64,000 nt of DNA from an uncultured Prevotellaceae bacterium (GTDB lineage: Bacteria; Bacteroidota; Bacteroidia; Bacteroidales; Bacteroidaceae): NCBI GenBank assembly GCA_902801375.1, contig CADCIB010000002.1, positions 1 through 64,000 on the forward strand, in the 5' to 3' direction. This document shows, piece by piece, positions 18,851 to 28,278 of this stretch. A program made the position numbers and the translations under genes. Numbering within the stretch: position 1 is the first letter of the stretch; each line of letters begins with the position of its first letter. The notes below the pieces were generated by a model that worked only from the letters and a program-made list of their open reading frames with translations, was not told where the DNA came from and searched no databases.

Positions 18851-20986
18851 TCAGATGCGCATGGTGAGTGAAATGCGATTGCGACGACGGTCGACGTCGG
18901 TTACCATCACCTGCACATGCTGGTGGAGATGAACCACCTCGTTGGGGTCGCGCACATAACGGTTGGCCAATTGTGAGATGTGGACGAGGCCGTCCTGATG
19001 GACGCCGATATCGACGAAGGCGCCAAAGTTGGTGATGTTGGTGACGATGCCCGGCAGAATCATGCCTGCCGCCAGGTCGTCGACCTCCTTCACGTTGGGG
19101 TCGAACTCAAAAGCTTCCAGCTGTTCGCGTGGGTCGCGACCGGGCTTTTCCAGTTCCTGCATGATGTCGGTGAGCGTGGGCAAACCAACCTCCTCGGTCA
19201 CATACCTATTTATATTTATGCGTGAGCGAAGCTCCTTGTTAGCCATCAGTTCGCCGACACTGCATCCCTGATCTTTCGCCATTTGCTCCACCACCGCGTA
19301 GCTTTCGGGGTGGACGGCACTGTTGTCCAACGGATTCTTAGCATTGGGAACACGCAGGAAACCGGCACATTGCACGAAGGCGGCAGGTCCGAGCCTGGGC
19401 ACTTTCTTCAAGGCCGCACGGCTCGGGAATGCCCCGTGCTCGCGACGATAGTCGACGATGTTTTTCGCCAAGACGGGTCCCAGTCCGCTGACATACATCA
19501 AAAGGTGCTGACTGGCGGTATTTAGGTTGACACCCACCAGGTTGACACAGCTCTCCACCGTCTGGTCGAGGCTTTTCTTCAGCTTAGCCTGGTCCACGTC
19601 GTGCTGATACTGACCCACGCCGATGCTCTTCGGATCGATTTTCACCAGTTCGGCCAAGGGATCCATCAGCCGTCGTCCGATGCTCACGGCTCCACGAACG
19701 GTCACGTCTTCGTCGGGGAACTCTTCGCGGGCGACCTTCGAGGCAGAGTAAACTGATGCCCCGTCTTCGCTGACGGTGAAGACGGCGGGCGAACTCTGCT
19801 CATACTCGCGAACGGTGTCTTCCACAAACTCCTTCGTTTCGCGACTGGCCGTGCCATTGCCAATGGCGATGGCCTCAATGCCGTAGTCCTCCATCATTTG
19901 CATTACATGAAGCTTCGCCTGCATGCGATGGTTCACGGGCGGGTGGGGGAAGATGGCCTCGTGGTGGAGCAGGTTGCCTTGCGCATCGAGACACACCACC
20001 TTGCATCCTGTTCGGAATCCGGGGTCGATGCCCATGACGCGTTTCTGACCCAGAGGGGCTGAGAGCAACAGTTGACGCAGGTTCTCCACAAACACACGGA
20101 TGGCCTCGTCGTCGGCCTTCTCTTTGCTGATGGCTGCAAACTCATTTTCGATGGAAGGTTCAAGCAGGCGCTTATAGCCATCTTCCACAGCCTCGGCCAC
20201 CAGCGTCTGACACTTGCCCGCACCATGTACATATCGCCGCTTCAGCCGCGCGATGCAGTCTTCGTCGTCGGTAGTGATGCCCACACGCAAGATGCCTTCT
20301 TTCTCGCCACGCCGCATGGCCAGCAGCCGATGGCTGGAACAACGGCGCAGGGGCTCGGAGAACTCAAAGTAGTCAGCGTATTTGGCCGCCTCGTCGGTGT
20401 CTTTTTTGGCCTTAACCACCGTAGAGGATATGATGGCATCGCGGCGGAACGATTGGCGCACCCAATTGCGGCTTTGCTCGTCTTCGCTCACCGTTTCGGC
20501 GATGATGTCTTGCGCACCCTTCAATGCCGCTTGTGCATTGGGCACATCCCCCTTGACAAAGCGCTGCGCGGCCTTGAGCGGTTCCTGTTCGCGCTGCATC
20601 ATGAGCAGCGTGGCTAAGGGCTCCAAACCCTGTTCGCGGGCCACTTGTGCACGAGTGCGCCGCTTGGGTTTATAGGGTAGGTAGATGTCTTCCAACTCCG
20701 TGGCATCCCAGCACTCGTTGATGCGGTGCTGCAGCTCGTCGGAAAGCTTGCCCTGTTCTGTGATGGTCTTCAGAATGGTTTCCTTGCGTTTTTCAAGATC
20801 TTTCATGCGCAGGTTCATGTCGGCTATCTGCATGATCTGCACTTCGTTGAGGCCTCCCGTCCGCTCTTTGCGGTAGCGCGAGATGAAGGGGATGGTGCAT
20901 CCCTCGTCGAGCAGGGTGAGGGTGTTGTCGACGCCCTGTTCCGATAGTCCCAATAGTTTGGCTATCCGTTTGGTGAAACTATTCAT
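18851..20986 (-). CDS. tex: Tex-family S1 RNA-binding protein
   Basis: 711 aa from MNSFTKRIAKLLGLSEQGV; a longer frame adds 28 residues without family support. Order: N-terminal Tex helices with FISRYRKERTGGLNEVQI, the YqgF/RNase H-like domain around GIDPGFRTGCKVV, helix-hairpin-helix motifs (NTASQHLLMYVSGLGPVLAKNIV), and a C-terminal S1 domain (PGIVTNITNFGAFVDIGVHQDGLVHISQ). Tex binds RNA and transcription complexes in the cytoplasm; its precise task is unsettled. Full length. Confidence 0.96.
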   Translation of the reverse strand: MNSFTKRIAKLLGLSEQGVDNTLTLLDEGCTIPFISRYRKERTGGLNEVQIMQIADMNLRMKDLEKRKETILKTITEQGKLSDELQHRINECWDATELEDIYLPYKPKRRTRAQVAREQGLEPLATLLMMQREQEPLKAAQRFVKGDVPNAQAALKGAQDIIAETVSEDEQSRNWVRQSFRRDAIISSTVVKAKKDTDEAAKYADYFEFSEPLRRCSSHRLLAMRRGEKEGILRVGITTDDEDCIARLKRRYVHGAGKCQTLVAEAVEDGYKRLLEPSIENEFAAISKEKADDEAIRVFVENLRQLLLSAPLGQKRVMGIDPGFRTGCKVVCLDAQGNLLHHEAIFPHPPVNHRMQAKLHVMQMMEDYGIEAIAIGNGTASRETKEFVEDTVREYEQSSPAVFTVSEDGASVYSASKVAREEFPDEDVTVRGAVSIGRRLMDPLAELVKIDPKSIGVGQYQHDVDQAKLKKSLDQTVESCVNLVGVNLNTASQHLLMYVSGLGPVLAKNIVDYRREHGAFPSRAALKKVPRLGPAAFVQCAGFLRVPNAKNPLDNSAVHPESYAVVEQMAKDQGCSVGELMANKELRSRININRYVTEEVGLPTLTDIMQELEKPGRDPREQLEAFEFDPNVKEVDDLAAGMILPGIVTNITNFGAFVDIGVHQDGLVHISQLANRYVRDPNEVVHLHQHVQVMVTDVDRRRNRISLTMRI

Positions 20987-21075
20987 GAGTATAAACTGTA
21001 TGTTGCAAATAATGATGCAAAAATACACTCTTTTTCTCAAATCCCCAACTTTTTTGCGAGATTTCCTCATTTATT

Positions 21076-21119
21076 CAAAAAAAGCAGACGCTGTGCCCTG
21101 TGGTGGCAAGCAGCGTCTG
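21076..21119 (-). terminator. Terminator of the SusC-SusD operon
   Basis: CAGACGCTG/CAGCGTCTG stem (21085-21093, 21111-21119), followed on the minus strand by seven U. Confidence 0.85.
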
Positions 21120-21161
21120 TAATCTGTCGTGTGGAAGCCTTACGGCTTTTGTGTCTTAGGT

Positions 21162-22769
21162 TTATTTGCGCCAACGCGGGTCGCCAACCTCGTATTTGAT
21201 GAGGTCGTCGTTGGTGACCTTGAAGTCGGCATTGTCGGGATTGGCGAAGGGCGAAGAGCTGAGCACCTTACCCTCGGTGTCGAACCACACGATGGTGGCA
21301 TCGGCTCCGTCGCCGGCACTTGTCAGGTTCTGACAGTTGTAGTAGTAGTTGTTCTGAAGCATGGGCTCCTGATCAGAAGAGCTCTGGTTGGTGAATCCGC
21401 GCTTGTTGTTGAATCCAGCTACCACATTGTTGGTGAACGTGAACTTGTTGTTGGCGAAACGCACATAGTAGAGACGGTAGTTGGCAGCAGCGCTACCTAC
21501 ATCGTAGAAGGTGCAACGGTCGATGGTCACCTTCGGTCCGTCCTGGCCTGCGAAGTTGCCCGAGGCATCGTCTACGCGGATGAAGTCGCGTGCGAGAGCC
21601 ACGTGATAGAATGTGCTGTTGGTGAGACTGATCACCTTCGGAAGGCCGGGTCGGCTGTCGATGAAGTCGCCGCCAGAGCACTCGATGCCATGAACGATAC
21701 AGTTGTTGAAGGCGATGGCTTCGACCGTGGAGGCCACGTTGAGGTAGACCAGACCCTTACCGTCGGTGCGGCCAACAATCTCGCAGTTCTCCACATTGAG
21801 TTTACCATAGTTCATGTCAGCATCTTTGTAGTTGAAGATCTGGTCGGTAGTGGAGTTGTCGGTACCATCGATGACACATTGGCTGATGGAAAGCGCAGAG
21901 CCGGCATACAGTTCGAAGCGTCCCTTCACAATGGGTTGGTCGGTGGGATAGATGCCTTTGATGGTGAGACTCTTGTTCACCTTGGCAGCACCGGTCTGGC
22001 CGTCGTCGTTGACATTGATCTCGTAGACGCCACCGTAGAGGGCGAGAGTGGCACCGTCGGGTGTCTCTTCAGCCTCAATGACCTGCTTCAGGTTGTCGCC
22101 TTCGTGCACAAGGATGGCTCCCTCGAGGTCGGCGATGGTGGTGAAAGTGCGATTGCCACACTGCTTGCCATTGTAGTAGAGGTAGGCGGTGTAGGTGGTC
22201 TCGGGTGTCAGACCCTCGATGGTTGCTTGTCCAGCCTCTTTCTCTTCAGGTGTGATGGTATGTGTGACGGGTCCTACAACGATGGTCGTTACGTCGAAAC
22301 CTTCTTCCACTTCCCACTTGAGAATGACGCTGCGGTCTGCAATCTCGGCGGGTTTGGGGTTCTTCAGGAATTGCTTGGCACCTGTACGGAAATAGGCACC
22401 GTTCCACTTCGATGTGCGGCTGTCGTCGCCGGCGGTGACGGCCTGAACGCGAACGCTGTACTGAGTGTCGAAGAGCAGACCAGTGACGTTGATGGCAGTT
22501 TTCTCGATGCCAGTGATGGTTTTCAAGGGCGAACCAGCGAAGGTGAGACTGTCGTCGGCGAAAATCTCAAGATTGTAGCTGGTAGCATGCTCAGAAGCCG
22601 TCCATTGGATGTCGGCCGTTGTCTCACCGACATTCTTTGCCGTGAGGTTGATGGGCGAGAGATTGCGGTTGAGCAACAGGCTGGTTATCTCGTCGTCGAC
22701 ATCGCCGCATGATGTCAGTGCTGCTGCGAGCACCATCATGCAAAGGGTGATGATCTTATACTGTTTCAT
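21162..22769 (-). CDS. Surface lipoprotein with Fn3-like domains and a beta-helix (DUF4957/DUF5123-like)
   Basis: 535 aa. Lipobox ALTSC puts the lipid on Cys21. Two fibronectin-III-like domains follow (about 35-130 and 135-215; TTADIQWTASEHATSYNLEIFA, RSVILKWEVEEGF). Then comes a right-handed beta-helix like region (about 225-500; NVENCEIVGRTDGKGLVYL, FNNCIVHGIECSGGDFIDSRPG, LTNSTFYHV, IDRCTFYDVG) of the kind found in pectin-utilisation loci. It is the third gene of the SusC-SusD operon, the place usually held by a surface glycan-binding protein or enzyme. Pectate-lyase-type activity is possible, but I see no certain catalytic triad, so binding is equally likely. Confidence 0.8.
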   Translation of the reverse strand: MKQYKIITLCMMVLAAALTSCGDVDDEITSLLLNRNLSPINLTAKNVGETTADIQWTASEHATSYNLEIFADDSLTFAGSPLKTITGIEKTAINVTGLLFDTQYSVRVQAVTAGDDSRTSKWNGAYFRTGAKQFLKNPKPAEIADRSVILKWEVEEGFDVTTIVVGPVTHTITPEEKEAGQATIEGLTPETTYTAYLYYNGKQCGNRTFTTIADLEGAILVHEGDNLKQVIEAEETPDGATLALYGGVYEINVNDDGQTGAAKVNKSLTIKGIYPTDQPIVKGRFELYAGSALSISQCVIDGTDNSTTDQIFNYKDADMNYGKLNVENCEIVGRTDGKGLVYLNVASTVEAIAFNNCIVHGIECSGGDFIDSRPGLPKVISLTNSTFYHVALARDFIRVDDASGNFAGQDGPKVTIDRCTFYDVGSAAANYRLYYVRFANNKFTFTNNVVAGFNNKRGFTNQSSSDQEPMLQNNYYYNCQNLTSAGDGADATIVWFDTEGKVLSSSPFANPDNADFKVTNDDLIKYEVGDPRWRK

Positions 22770-22841
22770 TGCTATAATGCATTTTTAAGTGATTACTGTA
22801 AATTCTGTTATTCAGCTTTGAGGGTGACCTGTCGCGACGGG

Positions 22842-24752
22842 TTAGTCGGACAGCTGGCCGTATGTACCATCGTTGTTGAGCATGTTGTTGCTGGTGTCGA
22901 TGAAGATCTGCCAGATGGGCCACAGACAGTGGGTGCTGGGCTGCACGACGTAGAGTCCGTCGATGATGTCGCTGGTGATGCGCGGTTGTCCGTCGCTGAG
23001 GAACCAGCCCTTGCTGGCAAACGCATCGTTAGCCTTGCGTATCTCTGAGCCTTGGTCGTCGGTGTCGCCATGATTGAGACCGTAGATGACGAGTGTCTCG
23101 CCGTCGGTAAGCTTGTCGAAAATCTCTGCGCCTTCAGGAATAGGCATGTCGGTGGTGTAGGTGGCTACATACACTTTCTCGGGCAGGTCGGCATATTCGC
23201 CGCTGCGCTCGGCTAGGCGTTGCAGCTTGGCTTTGGCCTCGGCCATCTTCTCGTCGATGTTGCCCCAGCGCACAAGGTCAGCCTTACGCAGCGCCTCACC
23301 AGCAAACTCAAAGGCACGCTGATCGACGATTCCTTCGAAGAAAGCCGACTTGCTGGCGGTATATTTTGCCATGAGGGCCGACACCTTGTTGGCAGGAAGG
23401 GCACGGTTGAGGATGGGCTGCAGATAAGGAGCTGCTGCTGCCGGTCCGTCGAGCTCGTTGATAGCCTCTGCTGCCATGAGATAGACATCGGCCAGACGCA
23501 TGTACTGCCAGTTGATGCCATCGTCGTTGGTAGAGGTAACGTAGCGATCCATCCACTCGTAGCGCAGTTTGCCGAAATAGAGAGCAGTGGGGTTGCTGAG
23601 CACTTGAGGCACCTTCACAACGTTGTAGTTCTGTCCGTTCTCGTTCTTTGTATAAGGTGTACCGTCGGAAGCCTGTCCCCAGCGGTAAGGCACACAGGTG
23701 ATGTTGCGACGCACATCGTCGACATCGTAGTCGTAGAACAGCGTGGGCAGCGGTCCGTTCACACCGCCGCGCGGCTGGTAGGTGTACTGGTCGGCCACCT
23801 GATGGCGTACGCCCCAAGTGTAGAGTACACGTCCACGTCCTTCAGAGAAAGGAATCTCCCAGAGACTCTCACCACCTGCTGCCACATTGTCCTTGCAGAG
23901 CTTCGTGAAGTTGTCCTTGAACTCCCCCAGCGTGTTGCAGCCCTTGTTGATGATGTCGAGACACTCTTGCTTGGCAATCTCATACATCTTGGCAGGAGCC
24001 AGGTCGGGATCTTTCGAACGACGGAAACCGTCGCCACGCAGGCCGTATCCTCCGGCATAGAGAGCCAGACGGGCACGGAGGGCTTTGACAAAAGCCTTGC
24101 TCACACGTTCAGTGGTGCGGGTGATGCCGCTCTCGTTGGGCCAGTAGCAGTAGTTCTCAGCCTCTTCCAGGTCGGCGAGCAGCTGTTTGTAGATAACATC
24201 GCGGTTGGTACGCGGCAGGTAGAGGTTCTCCGATGTGTTGGGTTCGAAACGAGCCGGCACATCGCCCCATGCCTTGACGAGGTCGTTGTAGATCACGGCG
24301 CGCAGGGTGAGTGCTTCGCCCAACAGTTGAGCCATATCGGGATTGTGCTCCACATCGCCGTATTCGCGGATGCCCTTGATGGCCAGGTTGGCACGCTCGA
24401 TGCCCTCGTAGAACTTGGCGTAGGCATTGTTGTCGGAGTTCATCTGTCCGTTTCCAGCCGGCGTGTCGTAGTTGGAAAGAGCGTACTTGTCTTCAAGACG
24501 TTTCTCGTAGGTCGGGGTGATGATCCATTCCACATCGGAGTTGATGCCGTAGTAGGGAAGGAATCGACCACGATAGGAATTGGTCTCGCCAAACGAAACG
24601 TGGATGGACATGATTTCTGCCTCGGCAAGCGAGTAGACGGAGAATACCGACGATTCGTCGAGCGCCGAGATGGATGGTGCGTCCATGTCGCAGGATGCTA
24701 CGATACCCGCGAACGAGAATGATAACAATGATATTTTAATAAGATTCTTCAT
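22842..24752 (-). CDS. SusD/RagB-family nutrient-binding lipoprotein
   Basis: 636 aa. Lipobox IVASC gives lipidated Cys21. TPR-like helices in the N-terminal half (GIERANLAIKGIREYG, LLGEALTLRAVIYNDLVKAWGDVPARFEP) and the C-terminal NWQYMRLADVYLMAAEAINEL and DQRAFEFAGEALRKADLVRW are classic SusD motifs. It sits on the cell surface as the lid of the SusC channel and captures the oligosaccharide. It lies 20 bp after susC. The pectin fragment as ligand is inferred from neighbouring GH28 genes. Confidence 0.95.
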   Translation of the reverse strand: MKNLIKISLLSFSFAGIVASCDMDAPSISALDESSVFSVYSLAEAEIMSIHVSFGETNSYRGRFLPYYGINSDVEWIITPTYEKRLEDKYALSNYDTPAGNGQMNSDNNAYAKFYEGIERANLAIKGIREYGDVEHNPDMAQLLGEALTLRAVIYNDLVKAWGDVPARFEPNTSENLYLPRTNRDVIYKQLLADLEEAENYCYWPNESGITRTTERVSKAFVKALRARLALYAGGYGLRGDGFRRSKDPDLAPAKMYEIAKQECLDIINKGCNTLGEFKDNFTKLCKDNVAAGGESLWEIPFSEGRGRVLYTWGVRHQVADQYTYQPRGGVNGPLPTLFYDYDVDDVRRNITCVPYRWGQASDGTPYTKNENGQNYNVVKVPQVLSNPTALYFGKLRYEWMDRYVTSTNDDGINWQYMRLADVYLMAAEAINELDGPAAAAPYLQPILNRALPANKVSALMAKYTASKSAFFEGIVDQRAFEFAGEALRKADLVRWGNIDEKMAEAKAKLQRLAERSGEYADLPEKVYVATYTTDMPIPEGAEIFDKLTDGETLVIYGLNHGDTDDQGSEIRKANDAFASKGWFLSDGQPRITSDIIDGLYVVQPSTHCLWPIWQIFIDTSNNMLNNDGTYGQLSD

Positions 24753-24772
24753 ATTTTGTTTCCTCCTTCGTT

Positions 24773-27700
24773 TTAGAAATTCAAGTTAAGACCGAAGACA
24801 AACGAACGGCTGCGGGGATAGCCCGAGTAGTCGACATTGGGTGTCAGGTTGGTCCTGCGTACGCAGTCGGCTTCTGGGTCGGAGCCAGAATAGTCAGTCA
24901 GGCAGAACACGTTGTAGGCAGTGGCATAGAAGCGGAGAGAGTTAATGCCGATGCGCTGGACGATATTCTGCGGGATGGTGTAGCCCAGCGTCAGCGTGTT
25001 CAGACGCAGGAACGAAGCGTCTTCGATGGCCCAGTCGGAGAGCACGAACTTCGACATGTAGGGGCTCCACATGGTGGTGTTGGCGTTGAGGGCTGCCAGC
25101 TCGGCGGGGTCGTTGACCAGTTCGCCAGCAGCATTGATGTTGGTCCAACGTTTTCCAGAAGCCATTTCGCTGGTGAGGTTACGGTATTGTCCTTTCTTTG
25201 TATACGACGATGTGGTCATCTCAATCTTGTTGGCATTGTACACATCGTTGCCCACGCTGAAGTTGAAGTTGGCAGAAAGGTCGAAGCCATAGGCACGGGC
25301 ATTGATGGCGAAACCGCCTGTGAAGTCGGGATTGACGTCGCCGATGAGCTCTGTGTCGTTCTCATAAGTCACAAAACCGTCGCCGTCGACATCGACGAGC
25401 TTCATCATACCCGGGCGGAGTGTGCCGACAACAGGTGAGCTGTCCACGACACCGCTCTTCAGCTTCCACGACTTGCTTGTTGGGTCGTAGTCGAAGTCGC
25501 TGACCTCGTAGCGGCCGGCATTGCGGTAGCCGATGATTTCACCCACCGAACCGCCTACGGCCACGCGGTAGTCCATACCGATTTCGGTAGAACCCCAGTT
25601 GGTGTTGGTCGTGAAGTCGTCCATACCGAGTTTCTTGATTTCGTTCTTGTTGAAACCGATGTTGCCTGAGAAGTCAATGCCCCAGTCTTTCTTGTCGACC
25701 ATGTGGTAGGTCAGGCTGAACTCGAGACCGCGGTTCTCGGTCTTACCGAGGTTGCGATACTGTGTGTCGTAGCCGGTACCACCCGTCTTGAATTCGATGA
25801 GCAGGTCCTTAGTCGTATTGATATATGCTTCCAAGCTACCTACGAGTTTTCCACGGAGCATGGTGAAGTCGAGACCTACGTTGCGGGTGATGGTGGTCTC
25901 CCACTTCAGGTCGGGGTTGGCCATCGTCTTCGAGGGAGCCCAGTAGTTGGAGAAACCGTTCACCCATGTGGTGGCCTTATTCTCGTACATCTGTACGATT
26001 TGTCCCACGGGGATGTTGTTGTTACCAGCAGTACCGTAGCTGAAGCGGAGTTTCAGATCGTCGAGCCAGTTTTCTGTCGACTTCATGAAGGGCTCCGACG
26101 AGATACGCCAGGCAATGGCTGCCGAGGGGAAGTAGCCCCAGCGGTTCTCCTTAGCGAATTTCGAGGAAGCATCGGCACGGAACGTGGCGCTCACGAGATA
26201 CTTGTCCTGGAAGTTGTAGTTGGCACGTCCGAAGAACGAGAGCAGCTTGTCGTTGGCGCTATAGGCATCGTCGATGGTATAGGGATTACCTTGCGAGGTA
26301 AGTCTCCAAGCCTTCTTAGCATCGTAGTCGATGGGGAATCCGTGAGTCTCGCTGGTGATGGCGTGTTTCTTCGTGATGACATACTCATGACCAGCCAGCA
26401 CGTTGAGTGAGTGGTCGCTGTCCTTGCCGAAGATACCCTTGAAGTCGTAGCTCACGGTGTTGGTGTTGCGGAATCTGTTGCGCTTGGTGTCGACAAGGCG
26501 GATGGCAGGTTTTCCGGAATCGCTACCCCTTGGGATGTTCTTGATGTAGTAGGCCGAGAGACCCCAGAAGCGCTGGTCGAATTCGTCGTAGGTGTCGTAG
26601 CCGAACTCAACTTTTGCCTTGAGGTTCTTGACCACTTCCCATCCAAAGGCACCTGCCATGTTCAGGTTGCGGCGGTTCTTCTTGCGGTCGTTGTCGTCAG
26701 ATGCAGTGATCGGGTCGACGAAGCTCGACTGCTCGGCATCGTCGGTTCCGTCGATGCTGCCCAGTGGGATGGGCGAGAAGAGCACGGCGTACTTCAGTCG
26801 GCGATCGGTGTCGTAGACGCCTGATGCATCGTTGGAGCCAGCACCACGTATGTCGGTATCGGCATAGCGAGCCTGAAGGTCGAGTGTGGTGCGCTTGGTC
26901 GGCTTGGTGTTGAGTTTCAGCGAGAAGTTGTCGCGCTTGAACGATGAGCCGTACATGATGGCCTTGTCGTTGATGTGGGCATAGCTGAACGCATACTTGA
27001 TGTTGTCCGAACCGCCGTTGATGTTCACACTCTGGTTGAAGGTGTTGCCAGTGCGTCCGTAGGCGATGTCCTGCCAGTCGTTTTGCTCGATGTTCTGATA
27101 CAGGTCAACGTCCTGGTAGTTGCCAAACTTGTTGGTGTAGTGGTCGTTCTTGCTGACGTCTCCGTTGTTGTAGAGCATGCCCAGCTCGTAGTGCCATTTG
27201 GCGAAGTCGTAGGCGTCGAGCACCTCATACTTCTTGGCAATCGTCTTCCAGCTGTAGTAGGCATTGTAGCTTACCTTGGTCTTGCCGGCCTGACCGCTCT
27301 TGGTGGTGACGAGGATTACACCGTTGGCACCTCGTGAACCGTAGATGGCGGTCGAGGAAGCGTCTTTCAGCACGGTGATGTCTTCAATGTCGTTGGCAGG
27401 GATGTCGCTGATGCTCTCTACGGGGAATCCGTCGACGATGAAGAGCGGGTCGTTGCTCTGAGTGATAGAGCCGCCGCCACGTACGCGGATTTTCACATCG
27501 GCATCGGGCGAACCTTCCGTTGTCGTCACCTGCACACCGGCCATCTTACCCGTCAGTGCCTCAGAGGCGTTCGACACGGGTACAGCCTGCAAGGCTTCGC
27601 TGCCCACGGTGGCCACCGATCCTGTCAGATCCTTTTTCTTCACGGCTCCATAACCGATGACAACCAGTTCGTTGAGCGCTGTTGCCTCGTCTTCGAGCAC

Positions 27701-27988
27701 GATGTTCACAGTACTTTTGCCTTCCACGTTCAGCGTCTGCGTCTTCATACCGACGTATGAGACGACGATGGGATTTTTCGAGGATGACAGATTAAGGGTG
27801 AAGTTACCATCGAAGTCGGTTACCGTACCATTGGTCGTACCTTGCTCCATGATGGTGGCACCGATGATGCCTTCACCGCTGGAATCCTTCACTGTTCCAT
27901 GAAGGGTTTGCGCTTGAAGGACGCTCCCGCCTAAGAATGCGAATAGCATCGCCAGCGCAACTCGAAATGTTTTCAAATTACCAGACAT
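24773..27988 (-). CDS. SusC/RagA-family TonB-dependent receptor
   Basis: 1071 aa. A signal peptide is followed by a carboxypeptidase-like regulatory domain (HGTVKDSSGEGIIGATI...), a TonB box region (LNELVVIGYGAVKKKDLTGSV), the plug (VRGGGSITQSNDPLFIVDGFP, ASSTAIYGSRGANGVILVTTK) and a 22-strand barrel ending in FVFGLNLNF. It imports oligosaccharides across the outer membrane using TonB energy, with the SusD partner encoded next. First gene of a three-gene operon with a perfect promoter 50 bp upstream. No hybrid two-component or anti-sigma regulator is adjacent. Confidence 0.97.
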   Translation of the reverse strand: MSGNLKTFRVALAMLFAFLGGSVLQAQTLHGTVKDSSGEGIIGATIMEQGTTNGTVTDFDGNFTLNLSSSKNPIVVSYVGMKTQTLNVEGKSTVNIVLEDEATALNELVVIGYGAVKKKDLTGSVATVGSEALQAVPVSNASEALTGKMAGVQVTTTEGSPDADVKIRVRGGGSITQSNDPLFIVDGFPVESISDIPANDIEDITVLKDASSTAIYGSRGANGVILVTTKSGQAGKTKVSYNAYYSWKTIAKKYEVLDAYDFAKWHYELGMLYNNGDVSKNDHYTNKFGNYQDVDLYQNIEQNDWQDIAYGRTGNTFNQSVNINGGSDNIKYAFSYAHINDKAIMYGSSFKRDNFSLKLNTKPTKRTTLDLQARYADTDIRGAGSNDASGVYDTDRRLKYAVLFSPIPLGSIDGTDDAEQSSFVDPITASDDNDRKKNRRNLNMAGAFGWEVVKNLKAKVEFGYDTYDEFDQRFWGLSAYYIKNIPRGSDSGKPAIRLVDTKRNRFRNTNTVSYDFKGIFGKDSDHSLNVLAGHEYVITKKHAITSETHGFPIDYDAKKAWRLTSQGNPYTIDDAYSANDKLLSFFGRANYNFQDKYLVSATFRADASSKFAKENRWGYFPSAAIAWRISSEPFMKSTENWLDDLKLRFSYGTAGNNNIPVGQIVQMYENKATTWVNGFSNYWAPSKTMANPDLKWETTITRNVGLDFTMLRGKLVGSLEAYINTTKDLLIEFKTGGTGYDTQYRNLGKTENRGLEFSLTYHMVDKKDWGIDFSGNIGFNKNEIKKLGMDDFTTNTNWGSTEIGMDYRVAVGGSVGEIIGYRNAGRYEVSDFDYDPTSKSWKLKSGVVDSSPVVGTLRPGMMKLVDVDGDGFVTYENDTELIGDVNPDFTGGFAINARAYGFDLSANFNFSVGNDVYNANKIEMTTSSYTKKGQYRNLTSEMASGKRWTNINAAGELVNDPAELAALNANTTMWSPYMSKFVLSDWAIEDASFLRLNTLTLGYTIPQNIVQRIGINSLRFYATAYNVFCLTDYSGSDPEADCVRRTNLTPNVDYSGYPRSRSFVFGLNLNF

Positions 27989-28037
27989 AAATGATTATTT
28001 TAAATGAAACATAATAAAAATTCGGTTAGTAATGGTG

Positions 28038-28069
28038 CAAAGGTACAAAAAAAGATTAACCTGCGCAAA
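28038..28069 (-). promoter_or_regulatory. Promoter of the SusC operon
   Basis: Minus-strand TTTG (complement of 28066-28069), 20-nt spacer, TACCTTTG (complement of 28038-28045). A further TACCTTTG lies at 28163-28170 without a clear partner. Confidence 0.75.
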
Positions 28070-28120
28070 TTAATCTTTCGGAAATATTAACTGTAAATAC
28101 GTTATCGTTTTCGTAAATGG

Positions 28121-28160
28121 CAAAAATTGAAGTCTCCCCGTTTCACAATGGGGAGACTTC
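28121..28160 (-). terminator. Terminator between the OB-fold gene and susC
   Basis: Perfect 11-bp stem GAAGTCTCCCC/GGGGAGACTTC (28129-28139, 28150-28160), followed on the minus strand by AATTTTT. It should isolate the SusC operon from the gene upstream. Confidence 0.75.
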
Positions 28161-28278
28161 TACAAAGGTACAAAATATTTCTGAATAATCAGAAATTTCA
28201 TTTTACATCACAACGAATTTGAGCTGCCGTCCGAGTTCGTTCACACTCGGAAGAACTCGGGCAAGCTTAGCTCTTCGC